A stretch of 64,000 bases of DNA from Caldanaerobacter subterraneus (GTDB lineage Bacteria; Bacillota; Thermoanaerobacteria; Thermoanaerobacterales; Thermoanaerobacteraceae), in assembly GCF_004345675.1 (NCBI RefSeq), contig NZ_SLWU01000001.1, forward strand, positions 83,916-147,915, read 5' to 3'. Each line of letters starts with the position of its first letter. The first letter of the stretch is position 1. Of the stretch, positions 53,961 through 63,052 are shown piece by piece. The translations under genes were made by a program, and so were the position numbers. The notes under the pieces are model-generated. The model was not told the origin of the DNA and ran no database searches. It saw only the letters and a list, made by a program, of their open reading frames with translations.

Positions 53961-54761
53961 ATGGATAAAAATGGACCTATAGGAATTATTGATTCAGGAG
54001 TCGGAGGAATTACAGTTTTAAAAAGACTTTTGGAAATTTTGCCAGAGGAAGATTACATATATTTCGGAGATACTTTAAGGGTTCCTTACGGCAATAGACC
54101 AAAAGAAGAAATAGAAAAGTTTACACGAGAAATTGTGAATTACTTGAAGAAGCAAAAAGTCAAAGCTGTAGTGATTGCTTGTAATACTATATGTTCAAGT
54201 ATTAATAAGAATGACTATGAAATTTTGATGTTTGGAATATTAGAAGCAGGAATAAAGAGTGCAGTGGAAGCTACTTCAAATGGCCGAATAGGGGTAATAG
54301 CTACTAAAAGGACTGTAGAAAGTGAAGCTTATCTAAAGGGGATAAAAAGATTAAATAGAAACGCGATGGTTTTCCAAAAGGCTTGTCCGGAGCTGGTTTT
54401 AATTGTAGAAAATGGGTTTTATGAGGCATCTTCGATTTACACAGCTGTAAAAAAATGTACTGAAGAATTTTTAGGGAAAGATATAGATACTCTAGTGCTT
54501 GGTTGTACTCATTTCCCTATTTTGCTTCCCTTTATTGAAAGAGTAGTAGATAATAAAGTGACTGTAGTAGATCCAGCAATAAAATTAGCTCATGAAGTGA
54601 AAAAATATTTGGTAGAAAACAATTTGGTTAAGGACAAAAAAGGAGGACAACTTCGATTTTTAGTTACAGGTGAAAAGGAAAATTTTATAAAGGTCGCTGG
54701 AACATTTCTCAACGACAAACATATAGATGTTTTAAGAATCGCTATAGAGGAACTGAAATAG
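53961..54761 (+). CDS. murI: glutamate racemase
   Basis: A 266-residue cofactor-independent racemase making D-glutamate for peptidoglycan. Visible motifs are IGIIDSGVGGITVLK, YFGDTLRVPYG and the two catalytic cysteines in VIACNT (about 71-76) and VLGCTHFPIL. The ATG at 53961 behind AAGGTGG gives the normal family length; the GTG at 53925 would add twelve unusual residues. It is followed 21 bp later by DAP decarboxylase. Confidence 0.92.
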   Translation: MDKNGPIGIIDSGVGGITVLKRLLEILPEEDYIYFGDTLRVPYGNRPKEEIEKFTREIVNYLKKQKVKAVVIACNTICSSINKNDYEILMFGILEAGIKSAVEATSNGRIGVIATKRTVESEAYLKGIKRLNRNAMVFQKACPELVLIVENGFYEASSIYTAVKKCTEEFLGKDIDTLVLGCTHFPILLPFIERVVDNKVTVVDPAIKLAHEVKKYLVENNLVKDKKGGQLRFLVTGEKENFIKVAGTFLNDKHIDVLRIAIEELK

Positions 54762-54782
54762 GGATTTAAGGGGGAATAAAAA

Positions 54783-56126
54783 ATGTTTTACAACTCTATA
54801 AAAGTAAATTCCAAGGGTCATTTAGTTATAGGTGGTTGTGATGCAGTAGAACTTGCTGAGAGATTTGGAACTCCTCTTTATGTAATAGATGAGGATGTAC
54901 TCAGAGCCAATTCCAGAATCTTTTACAATGCATTAAAAAGCCACAACCCTGAAAATGAAGTGGTTTATGCAGGAAAAGCTTTTTTAACTACAGCTATGTG
55001 CAAAATAATACAGCAAGAAGGATTAGGACTTGATGTAGTATCAGGAGGAGAGCTGTATACTGCATTAAAAGCTGGTTTTCCGACAGAAAAGATTTATTTC
55101 CACGGGAATAACAAATCTGAAGAAGAGCTAATTATGGCTCTACAAAGTGGAGTCGGCAGGATAATTATTGATAATTGGGATGAATTAGAACTTTTAGAGA
55201 TTTTGGCAAAGAAGTTAAACAAAGAACCGGCAATCTATATAAGAGTTACGCCTGGGATAGAAGCTCATACACACAGATATATAATGACAGGGCAGATAGA
55301 CTCAAAGTTCGGTTTTACTATTTCTAACGGAGAAGCTTTTAAAGCAGTAAAGAGAGCTTTAACCTCAGGAAGTTTAAAATTTAAAGGACTGCACTGCCAT
55401 ATAGGGTCTCAAATATTGGAATCTACTCCTTATAAAATTGCAGTGAAAATCATGTTAGAGCTTTTAAAGGAAATAAAAGACACTTTAGGAAGAGGAGTAG
55501 AGGAATTAGATTTAGGTGGAGGCTTTGGAATCCCATATGTGGAAGATGATAGTTACCAGCCAGTTGAAGAAATGCTAAGGGACATATTAGAGGAATTGGA
55601 GGCCCAAGTAAGTCTTCTTAAAGTAAAACTACCAAAAATTATTGTGGAACCGGGAAGAGCAATTATAGGAAATGCTGGTATTACTCTTTATAAAGTAGGA
55701 GGAGTAAAGGAAATACCTGGTGTGAGGAAATATGTTTTTGTGGATGGCGGCATGTCAGATAATATTAGGACTGCTCTTTACGGTGCAAGGTATTCTGCTG
55801 TGATTGCAAATAGGGTATATAATGGACGTTTGAAAAAAGTAACAATTGCTGGAAAACTTTGTGAATCAGGCGATGTAATTATATGGGATATTTTGCTACC
55901 TGAAGTGAAAAAAGGAGATATAATTGCTGTACTTAATACAGGGGCGTATGGGTATTCTATGGCAAGCAATTACAATAGATTGCCAAAACCTGCTGTGATT
56001 TTGGTTTCAAAAGGGAAAGCAGAGATTATTGTAAAAAGAGAGACATATGAGGATGTAATAAAAAATGATGTAGTACCAGAAAGGCTAGAGGAGAAGTTCC
56101 AAGGGCGGGAAATGCAAGCAATATGA
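54783..56126 (+). CDS. lysA: diaminopimelate decarboxylase
   Basis: A 447-residue PLP enzyme of the alanine-racemase/ODC fold. The cofactor lysine lies in VVYAGKAFLTTAMC (about 59-72). HCHIGSQI, LDLGGGFGIPY, EPGRAIIGNAG and the C-terminal KLCESGD and NTGAYGYSM motifs are complete. It converts meso-diaminopimelate to lysine. Beside an oligopeptide-binding protein and wall-recycling genes, it could help turn recovered diaminopimelate into lysine as well as serve biosynthesis. Confidence 0.93.
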   Translation: MFYNSIKVNSKGHLVIGGCDAVELAERFGTPLYVIDEDVLRANSRIFYNALKSHNPENEVVYAGKAFLTTAMCKIIQQEGLGLDVVSGGELYTALKAGFPTEKIYFHGNNKSEEELIMALQSGVGRIIIDNWDELELLEILAKKLNKEPAIYIRVTPGIEAHTHRYIMTGQIDSKFGFTISNGEAFKAVKRALTSGSLKFKGLHCHIGSQILESTPYKIAVKIMLELLKEIKDTLGRGVEELDLGGGFGIPYVEDDSYQPVEEMLRDILEELEAQVSLLKVKLPKIIVEPGRAIIGNAGITLYKVGGVKEIPGVRKYVFVDGGMSDNIRTALYGARYSAVIANRVYNGRLKKVTIAGKLCESGDVIIWDILLPEVKKGDIIAVLNTGAYGYSMASNYNRLPKPAVILVSKGKAEIIVKRETYEDVIKNDVVPERLEEKFQGREMQAI

Positions 56127-56184
56127 ATCCTATTATAATGTTTATGAAGTAAAACTACACATTTTTTAAAATTTAAGAAGGAAT

Positions 56185-56212
56185 TTTACAACTTACGTCG
56201 AATATATATATT
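56185..56212 (+). promoter_or_regulatory. possible promoter for MurR operon
   Basis: TTTACA (56185-56190), a 16-bp spacer and TATATT (56207-56212), 26 bp before the MurR start. Confidence 0.5.
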
Positions 56213-56237
56213 AACAAGAAAGAGAAGGGCGGTCAGT

Positions 56238-57086
56238 ATGACGGACGTTTTAGCAGTAATCAGAGAAATGAGCTCTAGTTTTACACCTTCAGAAGCCAAA
56301 ATTGCAAAGTACATTTTAGAGAATCCGACTGTTGTTACAGAATTATCTATAAATGAATTGGCCAATGCTTGTGATACTAGTGAGGCAAGTATCATAAGGT
56401 TTTGTAGAACTATAGGCTTGAAAGGGTTTCAAGAGTTAAAAATCAAAATTGCAGTCTCCCTTGCAAAGCAAACAAGAAAGCTGGATGGAGGCATTACTAG
56501 TGAAGACGATGTTATGGCTGTGATACAGAAAATAGCTAATTTTAACAAACAAGCGATCGATAGCACTATCGCAGTTTTAAACGCAGAGGAATTGACAAAA
56601 GCTGCAGAAGCTCTTGCAAATGCAAATAAGATTGATTTTTACGGGGTTGCGGCTTCTGGAGTGGTGGCTTATGACGCAATGTTAAAATTTTCTAGAATAA
56701 ATATACCATGCACTGCGTATCAAGACACTCACCTACAGCTAACGTCTGCAGTTAATTTAAAAAAGGGAGATGTAGCATTTGGAATTTCTTATTCAGGAGC
56801 TACTAAAGAAATAGTTGAAGCTATTCAAACTGCCAAGGAGGCGGGAGCAACTACTATAAGCTTGACGAAATACGGACAGTCACCCCTTGCCAAAGCTGCT
56901 GATATAAATCTATTTGTTTCTTCTGAGGAGGCTATGTTTAGAGCGGGGGCTATGGCCTCCCGCATAGCCCAACTTACTGTTATTGATATATTATTCATTT
57001 TAGTAGCACAAAAAAAGTATAACGACGTAGTCAGATATCTTGAAAACACCAGTGAAGTGCTATCTATGCGCAAAATAAATAATTAA
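56238..57086 (+). CDS. murR: RpiR-family regulator, MurR-like
   Basis: A 282-residue regulator. The N-terminal HTH_6 domain (about 1-77) contains [24 protein letters not shown] domain (about 105-250) has [16 protein letters not shown] and [11 protein letters not shown] and would bind a phosphosugar. Position directly before MurQ supports control by MurNAc 6-phosphate, as for MurR in other bacteria. Confidence 0.88.
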   Translation: MTDVLAVIREMSSSFTPSEAKIAKYILENPTVVTELSINELANACDTSEASIIRFCRTIGLKGFQELKIKIAVSLAKQTRKLDGGITSEDDVMAVIQKIANFNKQAIDSTIAVLNAEELTKAAEALANANKIDFYGVAASGVVAYDAMLKFSRINIPCTAYQDTHLQLTSAVNLKKGDVAFGISYSGATKEIVEAIQTAKEAGATTISLTKYGQSPLAKAADINLFVSSEEAMFRAGAMASRIAQLTVIDILFILVAQKKYNDVVRYLENTSEVLSMRKINN

Positions 57087-57108
57087 ATCAAAGAAAGGAC
57101 TGGGTTTA

Positions 57109-58029
57109 ATGACGCTAGAGGAATTAATAACCGAAGGAAGAAATCCAAACACGATGGATATAGATAGACTTAGCACCGTTGATATGCTTAAAAAGATCAA
57201 CGAAGAGGACAAGAAAGTGCCACTTGCAGTGGAGAAAGTTATACCTTCTATAGCTGAAGCGATTGACAGAATCGTACCGAGGATGAAAAAAGGAGGGCGC
57301 CTTATATACGTTGGAGCCGGTACAAGTGGGCGTATTGGTATTTTGGATGCTTCCGAATGCCCTCCTACCTTTGGGGTAGACCCTGGACTGGTGGTAGGGA
57401 TAATAGCAGGTGGAGATAGTGCAATAAGAAATGCAATAGAGAGCGCAGAAGATGATGTAGAAGGGGGGAGGCAGGACCTTGTAAGTATAAATTTGACAGA
57501 GCGAGATAGTGTAATAGGTATATCTGCTAGTGGCAGGACGCCTTATGTCATAGGAGCTTTAAGATATGCTAAAGAGGTAGGAGCCCTTACAATAGGATTA
57601 TTCTGCAATGAAAATAAAAATGTTGAAAACATAGTAGATGTGATGATTACTCCAATAGTGGGTCCAGAGGTTATAATGGGTTCTACTCGAATGAAGGCCG
57701 GTACTGCCCAAAAACTTGTGCTGAACATGATTTCTACAGGAGTAATGATAAAGCTTGGGAAAGTTTATAGTAATTTAATGGTAGACCTTCAAGCCAGCAA
57801 CGAAAAATTGAGAGAAAGAGCAAGGCGGATGGTAAAATTGGCTACTGGTGCAAAGGAGGACTTGATAGAGAGAGTTCTTAATGAAACAAATTATAATGTA
57901 AAATTGGCAATTTTAATGATAGTAGGAGATATGGAGAAAGAAAAAGCTCAAAAGCTTTTGGAGATGGCGGACGGATATATAGCAGAGGCGATTAAGCTAA
58001 AAGATTTAGTTTTACAAGGAGAGGAATAA
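57109..58029 (+). CDS. murQ: N-acetylmuramic acid 6-phosphate etherase
   Basis: A 306-residue SIS-fold etherase that cleaves the lactyl ether of MurNAc 6-phosphate to give GlcNAc 6-phosphate and lactate. [20 protein letters not shown] (about 65-84), [18 protein letters not shown] with the catalytic Glu, and [17 protein letters not shown] are all characteristic. Length and ends are normal. It requires MurNAc 6-phosphate, but no MurP or AnmK-type gene is visible in the cluster. Confidence 0.94.
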   Translation: MTLEELITEGRNPNTMDIDRLSTVDMLKKINEEDKKVPLAVEKVIPSIAEAIDRIVPRMKKGGRLIYVGAGTSGRIGILDASECPPTFGVDPGLVVGIIAGGDSAIRNAIESAEDDVEGGRQDLVSINLTERDSVIGISASGRTPYVIGALRYAKEVGALTIGLFCNENKNVENIVDVMITPIVGPEVIMGSTRMKAGTAQKLVLNMISTGVMIKLGKVYSNLMVDLQASNEKLRERARRMVKLATGAKEDLIERVLNETNYNVKLAILMIVGDMEKEKAQKLLEMADGYIAEAIKLKDLVLQGEE

Positions 58030-58032
58030 ATT

Positions 58033-59097
58033 ATGAGTTTTAATCTTTCGAAGTTGGAAAAGGCTTTTATGTTATTGGATAAAGGGATAGAAGAAGGAGT
58101 ATTTCCAGGAGTTGCAGCAGTAGGTGATGACAAGGGTTTTGTGAGGGTTGAAGTAAAAGGGAATAAAAGATTATATCCGTATGATGAAAAGCTTAACAGA
58201 GAATCTCTGTTTGATTTGGCTTCTCTTACAAAAGTTGTAGCTACAACTATGTTGCTAATGAAAATGTTAGAGAGCGGACTTATATCTGTATACGATAGAG
58301 TTTCAGAGTATATCCCGAATTTTAAAGGCGATGGCAAAGATAAAATTACTATATTTCAACTTCTCACTCATACTTCTGGATTGCCGGCTTACCTTCCCTT
58401 TTATGAAAAATGCAAAGATTACCTTGATTCTATAAATTACATATGTGAAGAAGTAAAGTTAAATCCAAATAAAAATGTGGAATACAGCGACTTAAATTTC
58501 ATTCTGTTAGGTAGGATATTAGAAATTTTAGGAGGCAATAGACTTGACACGTTATGTCATAAAGAGGTATTTGAGCCATTGGGAATGAAAGATACAATGT
58601 TTAATCCTATAGGAAAGGATGTTGTTCCTACAGAATTAGACAAAACTACTGGCAAGGTTATAGAAGGGGTATGCCATGATGAAAATGCGAGGTTTTTTGG
58701 AGGAGTGTCGGGACACGCAGGGCTATTTTCAACCATAGATGACCTTGTAAAATTTGCTACAATGCTTATAAACTTTGGCAGAGTTAGAGAAGAAGTATTT
58801 TTGTCCTATCCTCTGTTTATCAGAATGATAACAAATTATACCCCAAATTCAGAAGAAAACAGGGGATGGGGATGGGTTATAAAAGGGCACACTGCTTTTG
58901 GCGGAGATTTATTTTCGGAAAAAGCTTTTGGCCACACAGGTTTTACAGGTACTTCTATCTGGGTAGATCCGGAGTATAAAGTGTTCATGATACTACTAAC
59001 AAACAGAGTGCATCCTACTCGTGAAAATGTGAAGATAATAAGGTTTAGGCGGCTTTTCCACAATGCTGTGCTTTCAGCTTTGGATTGGAGGAATTAG
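58033..59097 (+). CDS. amiE: serine hydrolase of beta-lactamase fold (AmiE-like amidase)
   Basis: A 354-residue penicillin-binding-fold hydrolase. The SxxK motif SLTK (Ser64-Lys67), YSDLN (the YxN motif) and a C-terminal HTGFTGTS (the KTG-like motif) are present. There is no signal peptide. In the Bacillus murQ cluster the equivalent protein AmiE is an N-acetylmuramyl-L-alanine amidase. It starts 3 bp after MurQ behind AAGGAGAGG and is followed by NamZ, so this role is likely. A generic esterase remains possible. Confidence 0.82.
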   Translation: MSFNLSKLEKAFMLLDKGIEEGVFPGVAAVGDDKGFVRVEVKGNKRLYPYDEKLNRESLFDLASLTKVVATTMLLMKMLESGLISVYDRVSEYIPNFKGDGKDKITIFQLLTHTSGLPAYLPFYEKCKDYLDSINYICEEVKLNPNKNVEYSDLNFILLGRILEILGGNRLDTLCHKEVFEPLGMKDTMFNPIGKDVVPTELDKTTGKVIEGVCHDENARFFGGVSGHAGLFSTIDDLVKFATMLINFGRVREEVFLSYPLFIRMITNYTPNSEENRGWGWVIKGHTAFGGDLFSEKAFGHTGFTGTSIWVDPEYKVFMILLTNRVHPTRENVKIIRFRRLFHNAVLSALDWRN

Positions 59098-59099
59098 AG

Positions 59100-60242
59100 T
59101 TGGTAAAGTGTGGAGTAGACCTTTTGGAAAAATATAAAGAGCTTTTTAAAGGCAAAAGAATTGGGCTAATTACTTCACCTTCTGGTGTTAATCAAGATAT
59201 GAAATCTACAATAGAAATCTTCCATGAGAATTTTAACTTAACTGCTTTGTTTTCACCAGAGCACGGAGTGAGAGGAGAATTTCAAGCAGGTGAAAAAGTA
59301 AAGGGATACGTAGATGAAAGGACAGGAGTGAAAGTTTATAGCTTATACGGAGATACAAAAAAACCTACACCAGAAATGTTAGAAGAAATAGACGTTTTAG
59401 TGATAGATGTGCAGGATGTGGGTTCCAGGTATTATACTTACCTTTATACCATGGCTTATGCAATGGAAGCGTGTAAAGAAAATGGTAAAGAATTTGTAGT
59501 TTTAGATAGACCTAATCCTATTGGAGGTTTGAAAGTAGAAGGGAACATATTAGATACCAAGTTTAGGTCTTTTGTAGGATGGTATCCAATTCCGCAGCGC
59601 TATGGTCTTACTATAGGGGAGTTGTCTCATCTGTTTAACAAAGAATTTGGCATCAATTGTGATTTGCACGTCGTAAAGCTTGAAGGCTGGAAAAGAGATA
59701 TGTACTACGATGAAACAGGCCTTTTGTGGGTCAACCCCTCACCTAACATTTCTTCTCTAGATGCAGCAGTGCTATATAGCGGTACTTGCTTATTTGAGGG
59801 AACTAATATTTCGGAGGGGCGAGGTACTACAAGACCTTTTGAGATTATAGGTGCTCCTTGGATTGACCCTTACAAATTAGCCGATTCTATGAACAAAAAA
59901 GGGCTAAAAGGGGTTGTATTTAGGCCAGTTTACTTTATACCGAGTTTTTCTAAACACAAAGGACAGTTGTGCAAAGGGGTTCAAATACACGTAAAAGATA
60001 GAAAAGCTGTTGACTCAGTTGAAGTGGGGATAAAGCTATTATACGAGATAATAAGGCAAAGTGGTGAAAATTTTGAATGGTTGCCACCATATGGGGAAAG
60101 TAACGTATATTTTATTGATTTGCTAGCAGGTACAGATGAGTTAAGGCTGATGAAGTATGACGAGGATCAGTTATTGGATAAATGGAAAAGAGAAAGTGAA
60201 GAGTTTAAAAGATTGAAAGAGAGTTATCATTTCTATGAATAG
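59100..60242 (+). CDS. namZ: exo-beta-N-acetylmuramidase (NamZ, DUF1343)
   Basis: A 380-residue protein of the DUF1343 family, shown in Bacillus to be NamZ, which removes MurNAc from the non-reducing end of wall glycans. KRIGLITSPSGVNQ, LFSPEHGVRGEFQAGE, VIDVQDVGSRYYTYLYTM and EGTNISEGRGTTRPFE are family motifs. It shows no signal peptide, in contrast to secreted NamZ. TTG at 59100, 8 nt from GGAGG, is preferred over the TTG at 59085, which would overlap the previous gene. Confidence 0.9.
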   Translation: MVKCGVDLLEKYKELFKGKRIGLITSPSGVNQDMKSTIEIFHENFNLTALFSPEHGVRGEFQAGEKVKGYVDERTGVKVYSLYGDTKKPTPEMLEEIDVLVIDVQDVGSRYYTYLYTMAYAMEACKENGKEFVVLDRPNPIGGLKVEGNILDTKFRSFVGWYPIPQRYGLTIGELSHLFNKEFGINCDLHVVKLEGWKRDMYYDETGLLWVNPSPNISSLDAAVLYSGTCLFEGTNISEGRGTTRPFEIIGAPWIDPYKLADSMNKKGLKGVVFRPVYFIPSFSKHKGQLCKGVQIHVKDRKAVDSVEVGIKLLYEIIRQSGENFEWLPPYGESNVYFIDLLAGTDELRLMKYDEDQLLDKWKRESEEFKRLKESYHFYE

Positions 60243-60256
60243 AGAGGATTGAAAAA

Positions 60257-61829
60257 ATGAAGAAAATAGAAGAAATGACATTGGAAGAAAAAATAGGGCA
60301 AATGCTGATGATAGGTTTTCCGTCAGCTTTTTACGACGACCATATAAGAGAATTGGTAACAAGTTATAAAATAGGGAATGTAATACTGTTTTCAAGAAAT
60401 GTGCAGGATGCAAGGCAAGTAATGGATTTATGCACTGACATACAGAAAGAAGCAATAGAAAATACCGGAATACCAGCTTTTATCTCTATTGACCAGGAAG
60501 GTGGCATGGTCACAAGGATTTACAGAGGAGCTACTTATCTTCCCGGCAATATGGCTATTGGTGCTACAAAAGACCCAGAAAATGCTTATAAAGTGGGAGA
60601 AATAGCTGGAAGAGAATTGAGAACTATAGGCATAAACATAAATTTCGCTCCGGTTATGGATGTGAACAACAACCCTTTAAATCCAGTGATAGGAGTCAGG
60701 TCTTACGGTGAAAACCCAGAGGATGTGGCTAATTTTGGAATAAACTACATAAAAGGGCTTCAAAAAGAAGGTGTGATAGCTACAGCTAAACATTTCCCGG
60801 GACATGGGGACACAACTGTGGATTCTCACCTTGATTTACCGAAAGTCAATCATGGCAAGGATAGGCTTTATGAAGTGGAATTATACCCGTTTAAGAAAGC
60901 TGTAGAAAATGGCGTAGATGCGATAATGACAGCTCATATACTTTTCCCGGCTTTAGAAGATAGTAAAGTTCCTGCAACTCTTTCTTATAATATCCTTACC
61001 CGCATCTTAAGGGAAGAATTCAAGTTTGATGGGTTAATTATAACTGACTGTATGGAAATGAATGCGATAGCCAAATATTTTGGCACTCAAAAGGCGGCGT
61101 CAATGGCTATAAAAGCTGGAGCAGATATAGTTTTGGTTTTTCTTACACAAAAGAATTGCAAATAGATGCTTTTAATGAGATAAAAAATGCTGTTATACGT
61201 GGAGAAATACCAATTGAGAGAATTGATGAGTCTGTTGAAAGAATTATTAAGGTAAAAGAAAAGTACAAACTTTTTGAAAGTCCATATCCTGATGAAAATA
61301 AAATTAAGACTTTAGTTGGTAACAAGACCCATCAAGAAATTGCTAAAAATATAAGTTTATAAAAGATGAAAAAGAACTTTTGCTTATAAGAAGTAAAAAG
61401 GTGTTAGTTATTTCACCAGAAGCGGTGCCTATTTCAGCTGTTGATGATGCGATGATAGAAAAACTATCCTTTTCAAGAGAGTTTGTGAAAAAATTTGGTG
61501 GAGTAGAAAGGACAATATCTATAAATCCTGATGAAGAGCTTATATAAAATTTGAAAGAAGAAACCAAAGACAAAGAAATAGTAGTAATTGGTACTTATAA
61601 TGCTAGTCTAAATCAAGGTCAGGTGAGGCTTGTAGATTCCATACAGGAAGTCAATAAAAATATAATTGTAGTTGCGTTAAGAGACCCTTATGACTTAATA
61701 AAATTTAAAGAAATATCCACGTATATTTGTACTTATATACACACCTTGCAGTACAAAGTATACTTGAGATTTTAGATGGTAATTATAAGGCGAAAGGTAA
61801 ATTACCTGTTTCAATAATGTGAGAGGGGT
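60257..61829 (+). pseudogene. nagZ: second NagZ-type beta-N-acetylhexosaminidase, frameshifted
   Basis: The first 295 or so codons read as an intact GH3 domain close to the NagZ at 24697, including KHFPGHGDT and ITDCMEMNAI. Near 61138, in a T run, the frame shifts; the correct continuation is TKELQIDAFNEIKNAV. A second shift lies near 61354, an in-frame TAA at 61545-61547, and a third shift near 61740 in an AC repeat, before the true end GKLPVSIM. The C-terminal domain is therefore lost. The 302-residue product keeps the catalytic residues but lacks the end of the barrel. Confidence 0.85.
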
Positions 61830-61839
61830 GGGGATTAAT

Positions 61840-62803
61840 AAAATATTATATACAAAAATTTGTCAAGAGATTATGTTGATGAAATTTTGCAGCTTTGGAA
61901 CAAGGAGATTGGGAATAAATTCCCGATGAGGAAGCAACTTTTATTACAAAATACATTTGAAAATGTTAATGTTTTCTTGGAAGGTTCATGGATAGCTTTA
62001 GAGGAAAAGACCGGTAAAGTTGTAGGCTGTATAGTATCAAGAGTATGGAAGGAAAATTTGGATTGTATAAAAGAAAATAAAAGTATTGGACATATACATT
62101 TTTTATTAATAGATTCTGAATATAGAAAAAAGGGAATTAGAACACAGATTTTATTAAAAACGGAGGATGCATTAAAGAAAAAAGAAATAAAAACAATTAT
62201 ATTAGGTCAGGATCCATGGCATTACTTTCCAGGGATTTCTCTGGAATTTAAAGAAACACAAGAATGGTTTAAGAAAAAGGATATTTAAATTATGGCATAG
62301 AAAGTGATATGTACTGCAATTTGTCCAATAAACAAATTAATTTGCCTTATTTGGAAAATATAAAATTTAGTATATTGAATTTAGAGGAAAAAGATGATTT
62401 TTTGTCATTTTTAAAAGAGAATTTTCCAGGAAGATGGGAATATGAGGCAATCCATTATTTTATGAAAGGGGGAAAAGGCAGAGAATTTGTAATAGCTAAG
62501 AAAAATTCAGATATTGTAGGTTTTTGTCGAATTAATGATAGTCATTCACCTTTTATAGCACAAAATGTTTATTGGGCACCATTGTTTGACAAAGAATTAG
62601 GTGGAATTGAGCCTTTAGGTATTGCACAAAAAGAAAGAGGCAAAGGGTTAGGCATTGCAATTGTTCAAGCCGGCATATATTTTTTATATCAAAGAAAAAT
62701 TAAAGATGTAGTTATAGATTGGACTGATTTAGAGAATTTTTATAGAAAGTTAGGCTGGGAGGCCTGGAAACAGTATTTTGTATTTAAAAAGGTTTTGCTA
62801 TAA
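61840..62803 (+). pseudogene. tandem-GNAT acetyltransferase, frameshifted
   Basis: Two open frames (61860-62288 and 62309-62803) are parts of one protein with two GNAT-like halves. The first ends EWFKKK, and the other frame continues GYLNYGIESDMYCNL across an A5 run at 62274-62278, so one base restores continuity. The true N-terminus (KILYTKI) also sits in another frame before 61860. The second half has the acetyl-CoA motif AQKERGKGLGIAIV. Tandem-GNAT genes are common beside wall-recycling genes. If the shifts are sequencing errors, one protein of about 315 residues results. Confidence 0.65.
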
Positions 62804-62919
62804 TAATACTTTTTGAAAGTAAGAGTTTTACGCTATACCAAAGATATAAATACCTATATTCATTCTGAGGTCAAGTCCAAATTTTTGTGTAAAATCCCCC
62901 TGGTTAGAACATGAACCTT

Positions 62920-63051
62920 CTTTATCACCACCGTTCAATTCATTGTACTGCTTCCGCCCCATGGTGTCAAGGATACGCTACGCCGGGCTTTTGCCCGTCC
63001 TTGACACCATGGGGCTCCAGCAGTTATCAAAAACTAACGGTGGTGATAAAG
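62920..63051. repeat. nested inverted repeats at the 3' end of the transposase gene
   Basis: The outer arms are 16 bp (62920-62935 and 63036-63051, CTTTATCACCACCGTT and its complement). The inner arms are 17 bp (62957-62973 and 62998-63014, around ATGGTGTCAAGG). A terminal CGGGC-TTTT-GCCCG hairpin (62984-62997 region) sits at the apex, with a 10-nt bulge TACGCTACGC on one side. It would fold into one long structured arm. Confidence 0.85.
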
Positions 63052-63052
63052 G

